From contig JAJKFH010000553.1 of NCBI GenBank assembly GCA_023333565.1, positions 558,001-622,000 of the forward strand: 64,000 nt of DNA, read 5' to 3'. Each line of letters begins with the position of its first letter. Positions within the stretch are counted from its first letter, which is position 1. Source of the DNA: Puffinus mauretanicus. Its lineage: Eukaryota > Chordata > Aves > Procellariiformes > Procellariidae. The translations under genes and the position numbers were made by a program. The notes beneath the pieces were generated by a model that did not search any database, was not told the DNA's origin, and saw only the letters and a list, made by a program, of their open reading frames with translations. Positions 1 through 11,988 of this stretch are shown here, one piece after another.

Positions 1-416
1 TAGCTATGGGTGCTTTCAAAAAACTTTGTGATTTTTTGGGGAGTGACTGTCTCTTCACGCATGTCTGTCTGTGGATATTACATGGGGTCCTAGCTAAAAT
101 GCTCATATGGGCAACATTCCCACTGTGTCAGCACTTCCTGCCATTAGTAATATTCATGTCTCCCAGAGAAATGGCTAGTGCTTTTAGTCCCATTTTACTG
201 GTAGGACTAACACAGAGAGAAACATTGTTAATTTTTCAAGGATTTCGGGAAGATTGCCGGCAAAATGAAGGCTTAAGTCCAGATCCCACGTTAGGGCCGT
301 AATCATCAAGCTATTCTTCCTCAGACTTTCAACAAAATCAACATTTAGAAAGACTGTGGCTTGCTACAGAGCAACAGGAAACTTCTATACTGACTGAAAA
401 TCTTTGGCACTTGCAG
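1..416 (+). other. BCO2: BCO2 intron (partial)
   Basis: The acceptor AG at 415-416 precedes the first BCO2 exon in the window. No further BCO2 exon or other coding match was found in this stretch. The open frames here do not resemble any protein I recognise. Confidence 0.7.
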
Positions 417-3400
417 GTAGACTGGAGCAAATTTGTTGCAGTGAATGGGGCCACTGCTCATCCTCATTATGAGTCTGATGGGACAACATACAACATGGGT
501 AATTCCTATGGGAGACATGGTAAGACTGGGCATAACTAGGCCTGGCTTGTGGGCAGGGTGTACCGGCTGCTTCTTGCTGCTGCTTCAAGGAGCAGTTATT
601 GAAAAAACTCAGTGAGACCTTGGAAATGCTGTTTCTCTTTGTATCAAAATGATGGCAAACCAGATTAGTTCTTAATTCAGGGTGTCAGTCTGTCCCATAA
701 AAATGGTTTCTCTCAGCAATTAGTTTCAGATGCTTTTGACTTTGTCCTGTGAATATCCAACAGATTCCCCTCTTCCTCTCCCAACCTTTGATGGAAAACA
801 GGAAAATGATTTTTAAAGTCCCATCCAGCATTGAAGCCTCATCTGAAGAATTTTGACAATTAGCCACATGTTTTCCACTTACAATAATTGGCTTTTGTTA
901 AGGACCATAAGGGTTTATACAGGAGAGAAGGTGGAATTTATTACAGTGACCTGGCTATCTTACAGCAAAGCTGAATTTTCAGGGATATTTTTCTTCTTCC
1001 CAAAACTATGAGCGTTACATCTAGTTGGGATCTAGTTACATCGACATGGCTGCTCAGAGCTAGCATTTACCATTAGTTACATGAAGGCCGCCTTCTTCAA
1101 GTGCCCAAGGCCCATGAAAACAGCCGCTGCCCTTTATTATGATACCTCAGGCTGGTTCCAGTTCACCGAACAGTTGCCCAGTTTTGATCATTTTTCATTC
1201 TTGCTGTTTTCATTTCCTTTTGGCTTTAGCAATATCTAGCTTTGCAGCACATGCTGTTTTCAGCTGGAGAGATCAAACTGTAGATTATTATTAAAATGTG
1301 CCATTCTTTCCTGCCTGTGTGCTCAGATTTATGAAATAAGCGTCAGTCATCACCAAGGCTCAAAGTTTTCATTTCCTTTGATACACAAGCTATGAACTTG
1401 TTTTTCTTCCTGATCCTGTTATTATAGGATACCCTAAGTTAACATAAGGAATGTATTGCAGACAGTAAAATTAGATGGCAGTCTACCAGACTGAGAAGAT
1501 CCTTCTTCTTCCTTTCAAGCTTCTTTTTTTGCTAGGTAATCCTCTGTTGATTGTTTTATTGACTTGATAACTGCCTTTTTGTTTTCTGCTCAGTTTAGCT
1601 ATGACTGTGGTTCTTCCTGTTATTCTAGGAAAACAGAAAGGAACAGAGCCTGACTTTGGTTTTATGAATATGGACAGTCTCACATCGCAGTGGTGTTGAA
1701 CACCCTTTCTCTTTTCCAGGGTCTAGGTATAATATCATTCAGGTCCCTCCACAAAAGTCAAATTGTAATGACACGTTAGAGGGAGCAAAAGTGCTGTGCT
1801 CCATTGCTCCAATGGATAAGATGAAACCCTCCTACTATCACAGCTTTGGTAAGAATGCTCTCTATTTCAAACTCTGTGGATTTAGCCTACTGTGAGGCAG
1901 AAAGGGCTGTTCACTGCCCTCTGCCCCTGAGATTTTTTATCATCTCATTTGCCTAATACTCGGATGATATCTCTTTCCTTCTCTTTTCAGGAATGAGTGA
2001 AAACTACATAATTTTCATTGAGCAACCCATCAAGCTGAATCTGTTGCAGATTATCACTTCCAAACTCCGTGGGAAAGCCATTTCTGAAGGGATAAGCTGG
2101 GAGCCTCAGTACAATACTTGCTTCCATGTGGTGAATAAGCACACTGGGGAGGTAGGTGGATCTTTGGCCTTTCCAGCAACTGTGCAGCTGCAGCTGGCAT
2201 CTTAGATCCCAAGAGAAGAGTGCTGGGTAGCAGCCACAGATAGCTGTATGAATCAATCCAGAAATTACTGCAATATAGGCTTTATAAGCATGGCTATAAG
2301 TTTATTAGAAATGGGATTACTTCATGTATTTTCCTCTCTATTGATTCATTTATTTGCCAACCCTAAAAGAACAGGCAGAAATAAGTAGTTTGGGGTTCCT
2401 GGGACTGCAGCACAGGGACTGAAATGCAGTTCCCAAGTACTACGGAATATAAAAAGGTCAGTCATAGCCTGGAAATGATGCTGTAGGGATGGAGTCATGA
2501 CAGCAAGGGGCCTATCCTGGGCTGCTTTACATTTTGGCTTTTCTTCATCTGGTTTTGCCTACTTACTGGCTTAAAGCAGCCATTCTGTAGTAACACAAGG
2601 GCACAAGACAAATACCAAGGAATGAGTGGGGAATGAAATGGGGGAGAGAAGAGAAAACTCTTTGAGGTGTGGCTAGGATCTTCAAAGAGGAAATTTAGCC
2701 TCTCTTACGGTCACCATAGGTGCTGCCAGGCCAGTGGTACAGTAAGCCCTTTGCTACTTTCCATCAAATCAATGCGTTTGAAGATCATGGCTGTGTGGTC
2801 CTTGATCTGTGCTGCCAGGATGATGGAACAACTCTGGCTACTTACAAACTTCAGAATCTGCGGAGGAGTGGGGAAGGTCTAGATCAGGTAAGATCTGTGC
2901 ATTTGTGTTGCATAGGATCTGATGGGGCCCCATGCTGGTTGAGTTACTTTTCTGAAGCAAGGTTCAGGTTAATAGAATGGAGAACACTATGGGGGACCAC
3001 AAGGCGGAGGATGTGAACTGGGGAAAGGAACCATGACTATATTGAAAAACTAAAATTATGATCTATTGATATGTTGGTAATTGTCTTTCCTTTTAAATCT
3101 CTTAGCAGATAATCTCCATGGAGCATTTCCTTAAAATTTTTAAAACTAGTGTGTGACACAGATCTCCATCAGCCTGGCAGAATGTACTTCTGTTTTAAAA
3201 TCTCATTTTTAATGATACTCATTTTCCATATCCCTGTGTAATAAAATTTTTCCCCTAAGAAAGTGTGCAAAATAAGTTTTTGCATGACTTTTAAAGGGCA
3301 AAAGAAAAAGAAACCCTGTTGTTTAAAGGCATTGCTTCAGAAATCCAGCCTTTATTATGTAAATCACAGAAACACAAACATCACAGAAACCCCTACATTG

Positions 3401-6400
3401 TTTCTCACATTCACCTCACAACAGCATGTACTCATAAATCACTTACTATGCCCAACTCTGTCAAAAGCACCATTTAAAGCTATTTAAAAGGCATTATTTT
3501 GCATGGGTCATACACTGGAAAAGTGGGGGTGCTTTCAGTTTCTTGTACTGCAGATGTGTTTATTGGAAACCCACCATATTGTGGGTGAAGGGCAGGCATT
3601 TCTACAACATGTTCAGACAAATCTGAACTTCCTCTGCCTATGTTCTGATCTGTCTAGAAGCAAGTCAGTTCTGATCTGAAAAGTGTATAGTTGTGTCCCT
3701 GTAGGGTCATTTTGTTCTGCTTTCCTTTGTTGTTTTTTTGCAAAGATGTGGTGAACATTAATTCAAGTACAGCATAGTGTTAATTTGCAAACTGGTTCCA
3801 GCTTTTGTTCAGTCTTCTCTGAGCACAAAAGAGATATAATTTGATCTGTCTGAAGGTGTCCTTATGTCAACATTAGGCATATGTTTCCAACACCCGCATT
3901 CTTTAACTGCCAAGTAGCATAGCCATTAAACTGTATACACACACGAGTGCAAGTCATTTCAGAACAGAATCTTAAATTTACGCTGCACCCAAAGACTAAG
4001 GCATGCCTGAGCATGATCTGTCTGTTTTCCCCGAATCATGCTTAGTGCTTTTGCTTGCTGACTAAACCGTATTTGCCTGGCAGAGTTCCTCAACCAATCA
4101 GTTTTCTATGGTTACATAAAATATAAAAGCTTTGAAAATAGGGTTTCAAGATTAACACATATGATTGAAGTGAAGTTTCACATTGAACTGGTGAGTTACA
4201 GATTGAAGTAACTGAAAAACACCAAAACAGGGTCCTTGCCACCTATTTTATTTAGAAGGCTTAATATTTGGAAGTATTATGGGTTCTAAACTTGGCTTGA
4301 ACAGAACTTTAGTGGCAATGGTGGAATTATTCCTCTCATGCAACTCGCTGAATGTGTGCCACACTGGGGGCTGCTAGTTTGCTCTCCCCTTTGCTCCCCA
4401 AATAAATCCACCACTTCCCAAACTTCCCAGACTTCCCAAACATGAAGTCCATGTGTACCTGAGAACGGAAGAGGAAAATCATGCAGGCTAACTTCAGGCA
4501 TCGAACTGAGGTACAGTAGTCTCCTTCTGCTTGCCTTATCATCCAGGGGAGAAGGAGGCTCCTTCAGAGGCTGATGTAGAGCATTTAGGCAGATATTTCC
4601 AGGCATCGTCTAGACAAGCCCCTCCTTCCATTAATGTCACAGAGAGCTGACATTTACACTCCAAGATTAACAGCAAGCAGTATGGTCGGTGTCCGTATCG
4701 TGCTGTCATCCCACAAAGATCTGAGACAGTCTACAATCAAGCAGTTTTTCTTCTGAATCTTTGTAACCGCATGCAGCTTATATACTTACAAAGTTGTTCT
4801 TCCATGCATGGTTCATATTATTTAAAATAACGTGGAAGTTTCTCAGCGCTTTGTTCAGCCTCAGGCTTCCAAAGTGGGACTGCCACTAATCACCAATAGG
4901 GCTGTAGAGGGTGGGTTTCCAGCAGGGGTATCCCCTCTGCTTGCTCAGTGCTACGGAGGTCCGATTTTCTGTAATCCCCCTATTAGCTCATGATCTTGAT
5001 TGGGCAAGAAGGGCCTAAGTCACACAGTCAGTGGGTCATATGTGGACAGGCTGTAAAAAGGATCAAAAAGTGAGTCTGTTCTAACTGAATAAAATATAGT
5101 GCAGCATATGTCCCAATGCTGGATTTGGAGGATAACGAAGTGATTTGCATACCCAACTCAGCATTGAAAGCAATGCTGACCCATTTAACTGATTGTCATT
5201 TTGTTTTCTACTGTAAAGAACTGGAACAAGAAGAGCCCTTACCAGAACTTGGTAAAACAAATAATAGAAAGAAGAAGATTTCAGGGGTAGGAGGAATGTC
5301 TAAAACTTCAGAATTGTTCCCAAAAAAGGCACTTAGCCTGAAACGCCACTCTCCTTTCTCCATCAGCATAACTTTCTGTCTCTGTAATAGATCTATGACT
5401 CAATATCCCGAGCCTTCCCTCGTCGCTTTGTTCTCCCATTGAATGTGAATTCAGATACACCTGTGGGGAAGAATCTGAACCCACTGTCTTATACATTGGC
5501 AAGGGCTGTGAAAGATGCAGATGGCAAGGTATGTATTAAAGACTTACATAACTGCATTTATGGCTGTGGTGAGATTGCCTGCAACAGTTATCATCCTGTG
5601 CTATTATCTTCTCAGATCTTGTCCATCAAGCAAGCAAGCAAAGTTTGGTGATTACTAAGATGGGACTTAGTGTTTTAGTACAAAGACTACCACATTGCCT
5701 TAAATGAGAGAGCAAAGACAGATTGTGACTTACCAAAAATGCCCAAGTGGATTATGAGCCTTTACGATAATTGGCCAAACTTCAGCTTCTTCATTGACAA
5801 AATCCTCCATGCTTTCACCTGGATAGAGAACTGTTCTTTGTTTCCAGCTCTGAACAATCCTACAGAGTGGCATTCGGTGGTATAGAACACGTGTTGTCCA
5901 CTGTGAGTGGAGTCATCTCTGTGTGTGCTTTGTACATCAGATTGCTGAGTGCTGGAGCTGGGATTTTCTGAGCTAGGAGTGCAGGAATACATGGGCTTGC
6001 TCCTGTTTTTCACATTAGACTGATCCTTGAAATTTCCAAGGTCTGCGATGATGAGTCAGTTCTTTGGGTGAAACAGATAAAGGAGATGGAATTGGTGCTT
6101 CCAATTCCTGCCTCAGTGCAACGTCAGGCTCATCTTTAAACATTTCTTCTCCACAATGCTTGTGCAGTGGGTTGTTGGTCTTCTGCCCAGTCGAAGCTAA
6201 ACTGACACTTGTGTAATGCATACCTCTTCTAGGTCTGGTGCACACATGAAAATCTCCACCCTGAAGGCTTTGAAAAGGTTGGGGGCTTGGAGTTCCCCCA
6301 GATTAACTACTCTCAGTACAATGGTAGGAGGTACCGCTACTTCTATGGATGTGGTTTTCGGCATTTGGTTGGAGATTCCTTGATCAAGGTTGATGTGGAG

Positions 6401-8644
6401 ACCAAGAATTTCAAGGTGAGGTGAAGTGAGATTATCTTTTTTCAGCAATGGGAGTCATTCCACTGAACTGGCCTTGAAGATATGTCATTTTCTAGGCACT
6501 TCACTCTTTTGGGGTCTTTGTTCAAATGGGTCTGAGATGAGATTCCTAATTTCATCTCTCACCTAGAACCTATGAATGCTTACCAAACAGGAGAGGATAT
6601 CCAGGTTCCTAGATAGATGATGGAACAGAAAGGGTTGGATAAAGTATGCATGTGTCTTCCAGACCAAAGAAGAGTCATCTCTTACCAGACAGTACAGAAA
6701 ATACCCAAGTAGCATAGGCAGTTGGAGATAAACTGCCGAAGTATTTATGACTGGGGCAAGAAACAAGGTTTAGGATATTTCCAACTGCAAACACAAGGGC
6801 TGCATCAAAAGAAGTGTGGCCAGTAGGCGAGGGAGGTGATTCTGCCCTCTACTCTGCTCTGCTGAGACCCCACCTGCAGTACTGCGTCCAGCTCTGGAGC
6901 CCTCAGCACAAGAAAGGCATGGACCTGTTGGAGCGGGTCCAGAGGAGGGCCACAAAAATGATCAGGGGGATGGAACGCCTCTCCCTGAAGAAAGGCTGCG
7001 AGAGTTGGGGTTATTCAGCCTGGAGAAGAGGCGGCTTCGGGGAGACCTTATTGCAGCCTTTCAGTACTTAAAGGGGGCTTATGTGAAAGATGGGGACAGA
7101 CGTTTTAGCAGGACCTGTTGCAACACGACAAGGGGGAATGGTTTTAAACTAAAAGAGGGGAGATTTAGACTACATATAAGGAAGAAATTTTTTACCAGGA
7201 GGATGGTGAAACACTGGCACAGGTTGCTCAGAGAGGTGGTAGATGCCCCATCCCTGTAAACATTCAAGGTCAGATTGGATGGAGTTCTGAGCAACCTGAT
7301 CTAGTTGAAGATGTCCCTGCCCATGGCAGGGGGGTTGGACTAGATGACCTTTAAAGGTCCTTTCCAACCCAAACTATTCTATGATTCTATTCTATGAAAC
7401 ACAAGCTGGGATTTTCCCTGTGTCTCCCTTAAGCAGGGAATAATGATCTCCAAAGCATTAAATGCTTATTAATCAGAGACTTTCCTGGAGGGTAGAGAGA
7501 GTTAGGAATCCTCAGAAAAAGATACCCATTTTAATTGTTCTGCTCCGGATACTCATTTTGCAGTAAGAGTGCCCTCCTTCAGCACAGCTTTGGGTTGCTA
7601 TGGCTCTGCCTGCAGTAGGAGCAGCAGCTATGCCCTCAGGTGGTGATGGTGATAGATCTCCTCTCTGCTGGCATGGCACCTCTCTCTCCACACTGCCTGG
7701 GCACAACATGGTCTGCACTAGAATGGTGTGAAGGTGGCTTTGCCGGCTAGGACGGTGGTGTTTTCTGAGCTTGTAGCTTATACCTGTGCCAGTGCAAACT
7801 ATTGGATGAAATAAGTAACAGGAATCCTTTTCACTACCTGTTTTCATGATGCCTGGCACAATGGGCATGCTGTCACAACACTGGCACCATCGTACTACTA
7901 GAATCAAAAGAATTAATTAAAAGGTTGAACTATAGGTTTCTTGGAACACAGAGTATGCCTGGTATCTTTGTGGAGAGCACTCCAACTTGCTAACTGTAGT
8001 AGACAAGTATTAATGAAATGAAACACATCCATATGTTACTGTGTTTGCTAGATTTGGCAGGAGGATGGATCCTACCCATCAGAGCCTGTGTTTGTGCCAG
8101 TGCCTAATGCCACGGCAGAAGACAGTGGAGTCATCTTGTCTGTTGTGGTCTCCCCCACTGAGGTAACTTATTGCTACTAGTTTATCAAAGTCATATAGTA
8201 TTAGGTATACTTTCTAAACCACAAAACTGAATTTGAGGCTCTCTGGCAGATAGTTCTAGCACCATGCTCCCCACAGTGTGTGCCTCTGCAACCGCCAAGC
8301 ACAGCCAGGCAAAGTTCAAACTTGGAATGTCAGTGTTTCTTGAGTGGCATCTGTGACTATCAGTGCTCCTGGCCAACTGTCTTACAGGTTTAGTCTGTAT
8401 GGTCTGGTTGTACCTGACCGTATGGCCTGGTTGTACATTTGGACTCCCTTGTGGGTGACAGATGTAGTGGGTTGAACAGTGGAATGAAGTTCAGCCTGGG
8501 CATTCATTCTGGCTTCTTTTCATCCTGCAGAACCAAAGTGCTTTCCTGCTTGTCTTGGATGCAGAGACCTTCAGAGAATTGGGGCGAGCAGAAGTCGCAG
8601 TGCAAATGCCTTATGGATTCCACGGCATTTTTACTTCCCACTGA
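417..8644 (+). CDS. BCO2: Beta-carotene oxygenase 2, 3' eight coding exons (5' part outside window)
   Basis: BCO2 is the mitochondrial non-heme iron oxygenase that cleaves carotenoids and xanthophylls eccentrically (9',10'). Coding exons, with GT-AG borders read by eye, are 417-519, 1720-1848, 1991-2151, 2720-2887, 5391-5528, 6233-6415, 8052-8162 and 8531-8644 (TGA 8642-8644). They join in frame to 368 residues, roughly the C-terminal two thirds of the protein. The four iron-ligand histidines of the RPE65/carotenoid oxygenase family are visible: AHPHY (fragment residue 15), YYHSFG (75), [10 protein letters not shown] (146) and YGFHGIF (362). Their spacings of 60, 71 and 216 fit the vertebrate enzyme as I remember it. 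No frameshift or stop was seen, so the gene looks functional. Bases 1-416 read as intron. BCO1 and RPE65 are the alternatives; the detailed sequence and the adjacency to PTS favour BCO2. In birds, BCO2 regulation affects yellow skin and carotenoid colour. Confidence 0.95.
6797..7397 (+). mobile_element. CR1 LINE 3' fragment in a BCO2 intron
   Basis: The last ~600 bases of a chicken-repeat-1 (CR1) non-LTR retrotransposon. It encodes the degraded C-terminal end of the reverse transcriptase ([20 protein letters not shown], then [15 protein letters not shown] in the same frame). The CR1 3' UTR follows, with the stretch reading CCCTGCCCATGGCAGGGGGG, and the short TTCTATGATTCTATTCTATGA-like tail. 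It is 5'-truncated, as is usual for CR1. It lies in the intron between the BCO2 exons ending at 6415 and starting at 8052, in sense orientation. Indels break the frame, so it cannot be active. Confidence 0.93.
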
Positions 8645-9211
8645 CGGAAGACTTTGTCACCTCCTGTAACTCAGGGCCAGGTCAGGCTCAGAAAAAAACC
8701 TCTGCTTTCTTTTACCTCCCATCTTTGCATTATGCCCTGGATGAAGGAACTGCTTTTTCTCTATCATAACCTCTGTAACTGCTGTATTGCTAACAATATA
8801 CAGCAAAGGATCTGAGGAAGGCAGAAGCCCCTTCACTCAAACAGCCCACTGCTTTATCTTAATTTTCTGACTGTCTTGATAGACCAGTTAGCAGCAGTTC
8901 ACAAAGACTGCCATGCATAAGGCTTGCAAGGGAGAAAATGGAAACTAAGATGACCATTACCTTCCCTTGGTAGCAGTGTGCTCTGAAGGGAAGAGAGTAT
9001 CGGTGCTTAGGGCACTGACTTTGGCTGAAATGTGTAAAGCGGAAGAGGGGAGTAAAACCAACTAGTAACATGTAGGCCCAATGAAGGGATGTAATTTCAC
9101 TCCCATTGCATAAAGATTGCCTTCAGTGAACCCCAGAAAGTAGATGCAAACACTCACAGAAGCTGTACTTGTAGTGCTTTTCTCTGTACACTAATGGTGC
9201 CCTCAAATAAA
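8645..9211 (+). other. BCO2: BCO2 3' UTR with candidate poly(A) signal
   Basis: A canonical AATAAA lies at 9206-9211, about 560 bases after the BCO2 stop. It is the first convincing poly(A) hexamer on the plus strand. The end of the transcript is inferred from this alone. Confidence 0.5.
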
Positions 9212-10430
9212 ACCTTGTGAAGTTTCTTCCTTTGTTTCCCTGCCCTCACCAGACCCATGGCCAACTTTGTGCTGTGCCACAAGAGGCAACAGCTGCAACC
9301 CTGACACACACCTTATTATGTTACATGGTCTTGTAGACATGCATGACATGTCTCCACCATGAACCTGCTTAAACAGCATAGCTGGATACAGCTCTGATGG
9401 CTAACATTTCCTGCCTTCCTCCTACTTCAATTGGTATGAAAGATGTAGAACTCCACTGTGGCCTTGATATCCCTTTGCTCTTAAGTTGAGCAGATCAGAC
9501 TCAAACACTTTCTCATAGGCTTGCTTTCTCATCCAGACTCCTACAGTTCTTGAACTCTGAGGTGTAGGTGAATAGGCATGTTGAGGGAAACCCTCTATAG
9601 CAGTTCACTTGCAGGCTCTGCCTTTCAGGACACTGTGAAAAGTGAAGGCTTCCAAAAGAATGGATTCCCATCCTGGCTTAAGGACTTTTTATATTGCTTC
9701 ATTATGAGAAGCCTGCAGAATGTTTTGAACCACTTCCTTGAGCAAAAATGAGCCCTTGTGCCCTAGGGTTTGAAGGAAAGCCCTTGCTTCCTATTTGCAA
9801 ACTTGCTTTGCTTTTTTTTTTTGACTCCTGATGTTCTGGAGGCCAGCCCAGACAGAACAGAACCAAATCAGAGCTGACTCACTCTACCCAAATAACCCAG
9901 CTTTATCACTAATCTGACCTTTCTTCACCTTCCTTACAGGTCTTGGGAAAAGACAAGGGAGAGAAACAAGGATTGTACAGCTGGGCTGCAGCACTGTGAG
10001 AAGGCAGAGGGAGAGGCTTATGCCAGAGCTGATCTCACAAAGCCACTAGATGGCAAACACGTCCCGTTGCTGGTGCTCCAGCCCTGCCAACCGGCTGCCT
10101 CCTCCTCTACTGCAGCCGGCCCCCTCTCTGTAACTTGCCGTGTCAGCCAGTGGAATTGCCCTCCTGTAGCCTGCCACCCACAAGGGGAGGGAACAACCCC
10201 CAGCGAGGTCACATCCCCAGAACTGGAAGCTCAATGATGATAAGGAAGTGCTTAATGACGGCGGGTAGAGTTCTGTCACCATTGCTGCACTTTTTTAAAC
10301 CTTTTTTTCTTGGTGAGGTGCGAAGGGGAAAGGCAGTGTCAGCGGTTCATGTGCAACCCTGTGTTAATTGCAACCAGCCAGAGTACCCAAGGCAGGGCTG
10401 TAGATCAATAGTGCAGGGGAAGAAAGATGT
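9212..10430. other. BCO2-PTS intergenic DNA, no gene seen
   Basis: No coding exon, RNA gene or recognisable repeat was found here. If the left inverted PTS fragment were collinear with PTS, its exon 6 would fall near 9.8-9.9 kb. Only a short resemblance (a 9-base match near 9832) is present, which is not enough to call. Confidence 0.5.
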
Positions 10431-10490
10431 CCTGCAGTGCAAAGTCCGTGCTGTGTTTATAAAGCTGTACTTCAACAGCATGCAATCCTA
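10431..10490 (-). pseudogene. Possible relic of PTS exon 5, left inverted copy
   Basis: Read on the minus strand, this stretch aligns loosely with PTS exon 5, sharing CATG, ATAA and ACTTTGC in the right order. It lies about 315-320 bases downstream of the exon-4 relic, and the functional PTS intron 4 is 317 bases. The position is more persuasive than the sequence, whose identity is near the level that chance can give. Confidence 0.25.
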
Positions 10491-10804
10491 GCCCCTGCCT
10501 GTGTTGTGTGCACACAGGCAGTACGTCACTACCTTAAGAGCTGTTTTTTCTCCTGTTCCTGTTATACAGAACTCGGAGATCCTGCCCTGAGGCTTGGAGT
10601 TTTCCCACTCTGACAAAATGGCAGATGCACTGTTATCCCTGGGGCACAAAGACTTTCCAGGAATTAAGGGAATATGCTGATGCAGTTACCTCCATTCAAA
10701 CCCTTGCAGCACTGAGAAACCCAGGTTCCACCACCTCTCCCAAAGCTTTCTGAAAATCGCCACACTTTATGATTCCTCTGCTTGAACTCCATGAATGTTA
10801 TTAC

Positions 10805-10856
10805 CAGAGTGCACTCCTTCAAGTCTGTCAGGTTCAAAACCATCCCAGAGGTCAAA
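10805..10856 (-). pseudogene. Degraded copy of PTS exon 4, left inverted copy
   Basis: On the minus strand this reads as exon 4 of PTS (functional copy 16664-16720). The frame gives SGMVLNLTDLKE against SGMVINLTDLKE in the gene. Nucleotide identity is roughly 70% by eye over 52 bases. A 5-base deletion near the 5' border breaks the reading frame relative to exon 3. The GGTAATA donor context after the exon is retained, and upstream intron sequence (GCTAGGC, then a CTCCCTTT-like run) is shared with intron 3. This points to a genomic duplication and not an mRNA retrocopy. It belongs with the exon-2 relic at 11726-11807, on the same strand and in the correct order. Confidence 0.8.
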
Positions 10857-11725
10857 CTAGTTTGCCAGAATAGAAAGGGAATCAACAGGCCTAGCAGCCC
10901 CTTCCTGTGACTGGTACAGTGGGGGACTGCTGTGTACCCTTACTTTATCTAAACCATCTCAAATCAGGCACATTGATCAGGGAGCAGGGCATTCTCAAAG
11001 GTTTAACAATAGGTCCTCAGATACCACAGTGCTGTGGAGTGGACAGAGCTCAGTTATTTTAGGTGGGTAGGAATTAGATCCATGAAATTTTCTCAGTCCC
11101 TTTGGGTAAGTATTGCTTTGTGAACTGTTTCTCTTTGGATTGCTGCATAAACACCTTACAAATGTATTCAGAGCCTGCCAGCTTTCCTATGGCAGACCCA
11201 CCCTTGTGCACTGATGCATTCATAAACACACTTCTTGCCATTGTCATAATATAAAAACCAAAACATCAATGAAAAGACAAAAGGCAGGATGCACGAATTT
11301 CAGGTCTCTGATCTGGTTCTGCACAAACCCCAGTCCCATCCTGTAGAAAGCTCCTCTGCTGTTTGAGCTTGTGTTGTTTCATTGATGCACTTTTTTCGAT
11401 GCACATCTCAACTCATTCTGTTCCTGGGCCTCACATCCACCAGCCCAGCAGCCTAGATAATGCAAATGAGGAACTTTGATGTAGACCAAGATAGTTTTTG
11501 TGTATGTTCTCTACAGCAGAATTTGAACGAAGCTGAAAGGTTAGCTCATTGCTACTCAACAGCATCACTTCTCCCTGTACCGTCGTACCAAGCCCACTTG
11601 GACGCAGATGAACAACAGCAATTTGAACTGGAAAATGCAATGCATGTTTTTCAGTCTCACATTCCGTCCTTCAGAGCTGATCCCTCTCTCTCCTGGAAGC
11701 CCATGTAAAAATGTTTTAACAGCTG

Positions 11726-11807
11726 CTTCTTATCCTCATGGTGATTCCCATGATTTTGATTGCTGTTCTCAGAGAGCTTCCAGTTTTCTGCATCACTCAG
11801 TGATTTA
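11726..11807 (-). pseudogene. Degraded copy of PTS exon 2, left inverted copy
   Basis: On the minus strand the first 34 bases match PTS exon 2 (14114-14193) at 30 of 34 positions and encode KSLSDAENWKL against [11 protein letters not shown]. The rest is more diverged, with two likely 3-base deletions that keep the frame. The catalytic cysteine position reads as serine and the zinc-binding NGHGHN motif is scrambled. The acceptor CAG before the exon reads CAC, so normal splicing would fail. The position is head-to-head with PTS and in correct order upstream (minus strand) of the exon-4 relic at 10805-10856. No exon-3 relic (23 bases in the gene) could be recognised between them. Confidence 0.85.
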
Positions 11808-11988
11808 GTGAAAAGTGAGATAGTAAACAGCTGGTGTAGGAAAGCATTTGCTACAGCAGATCACACCAATTGGAGCTGTTGTCATACCTCTGCATTTGGT
11901 AGGGCTGACACAGTGGCTTTTAACAGCCTTTTTTATTTTCTCTCTGTATCACTGGCTCATACAAGATCGCAGTATGCGTGCAGGAGTT

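Noticed and set aside
4413..4440. Short 9-bp tandem repeat (CTTCCCAAA-like) in a BCO2 intron
   Set aside because: Three imperfect units in intron DNA with no sign of function; ordinary slippage.
4985..5060. Possible MIR-like relic in a BCO2 intron (GGGCAAGAAGGGCCTAAGTC, then ACACAGTCAG)
   Set aside because: It resembles the GCCCAAGGTCACACAGC block, but the flanks do not follow the consensus; too short to call.
9825..9915. Possible exon-6 relic of the left inverted PTS copy
   Set aside because: Only a 9-base block (ATGTTCTGG) is shared; the remainder does not align.
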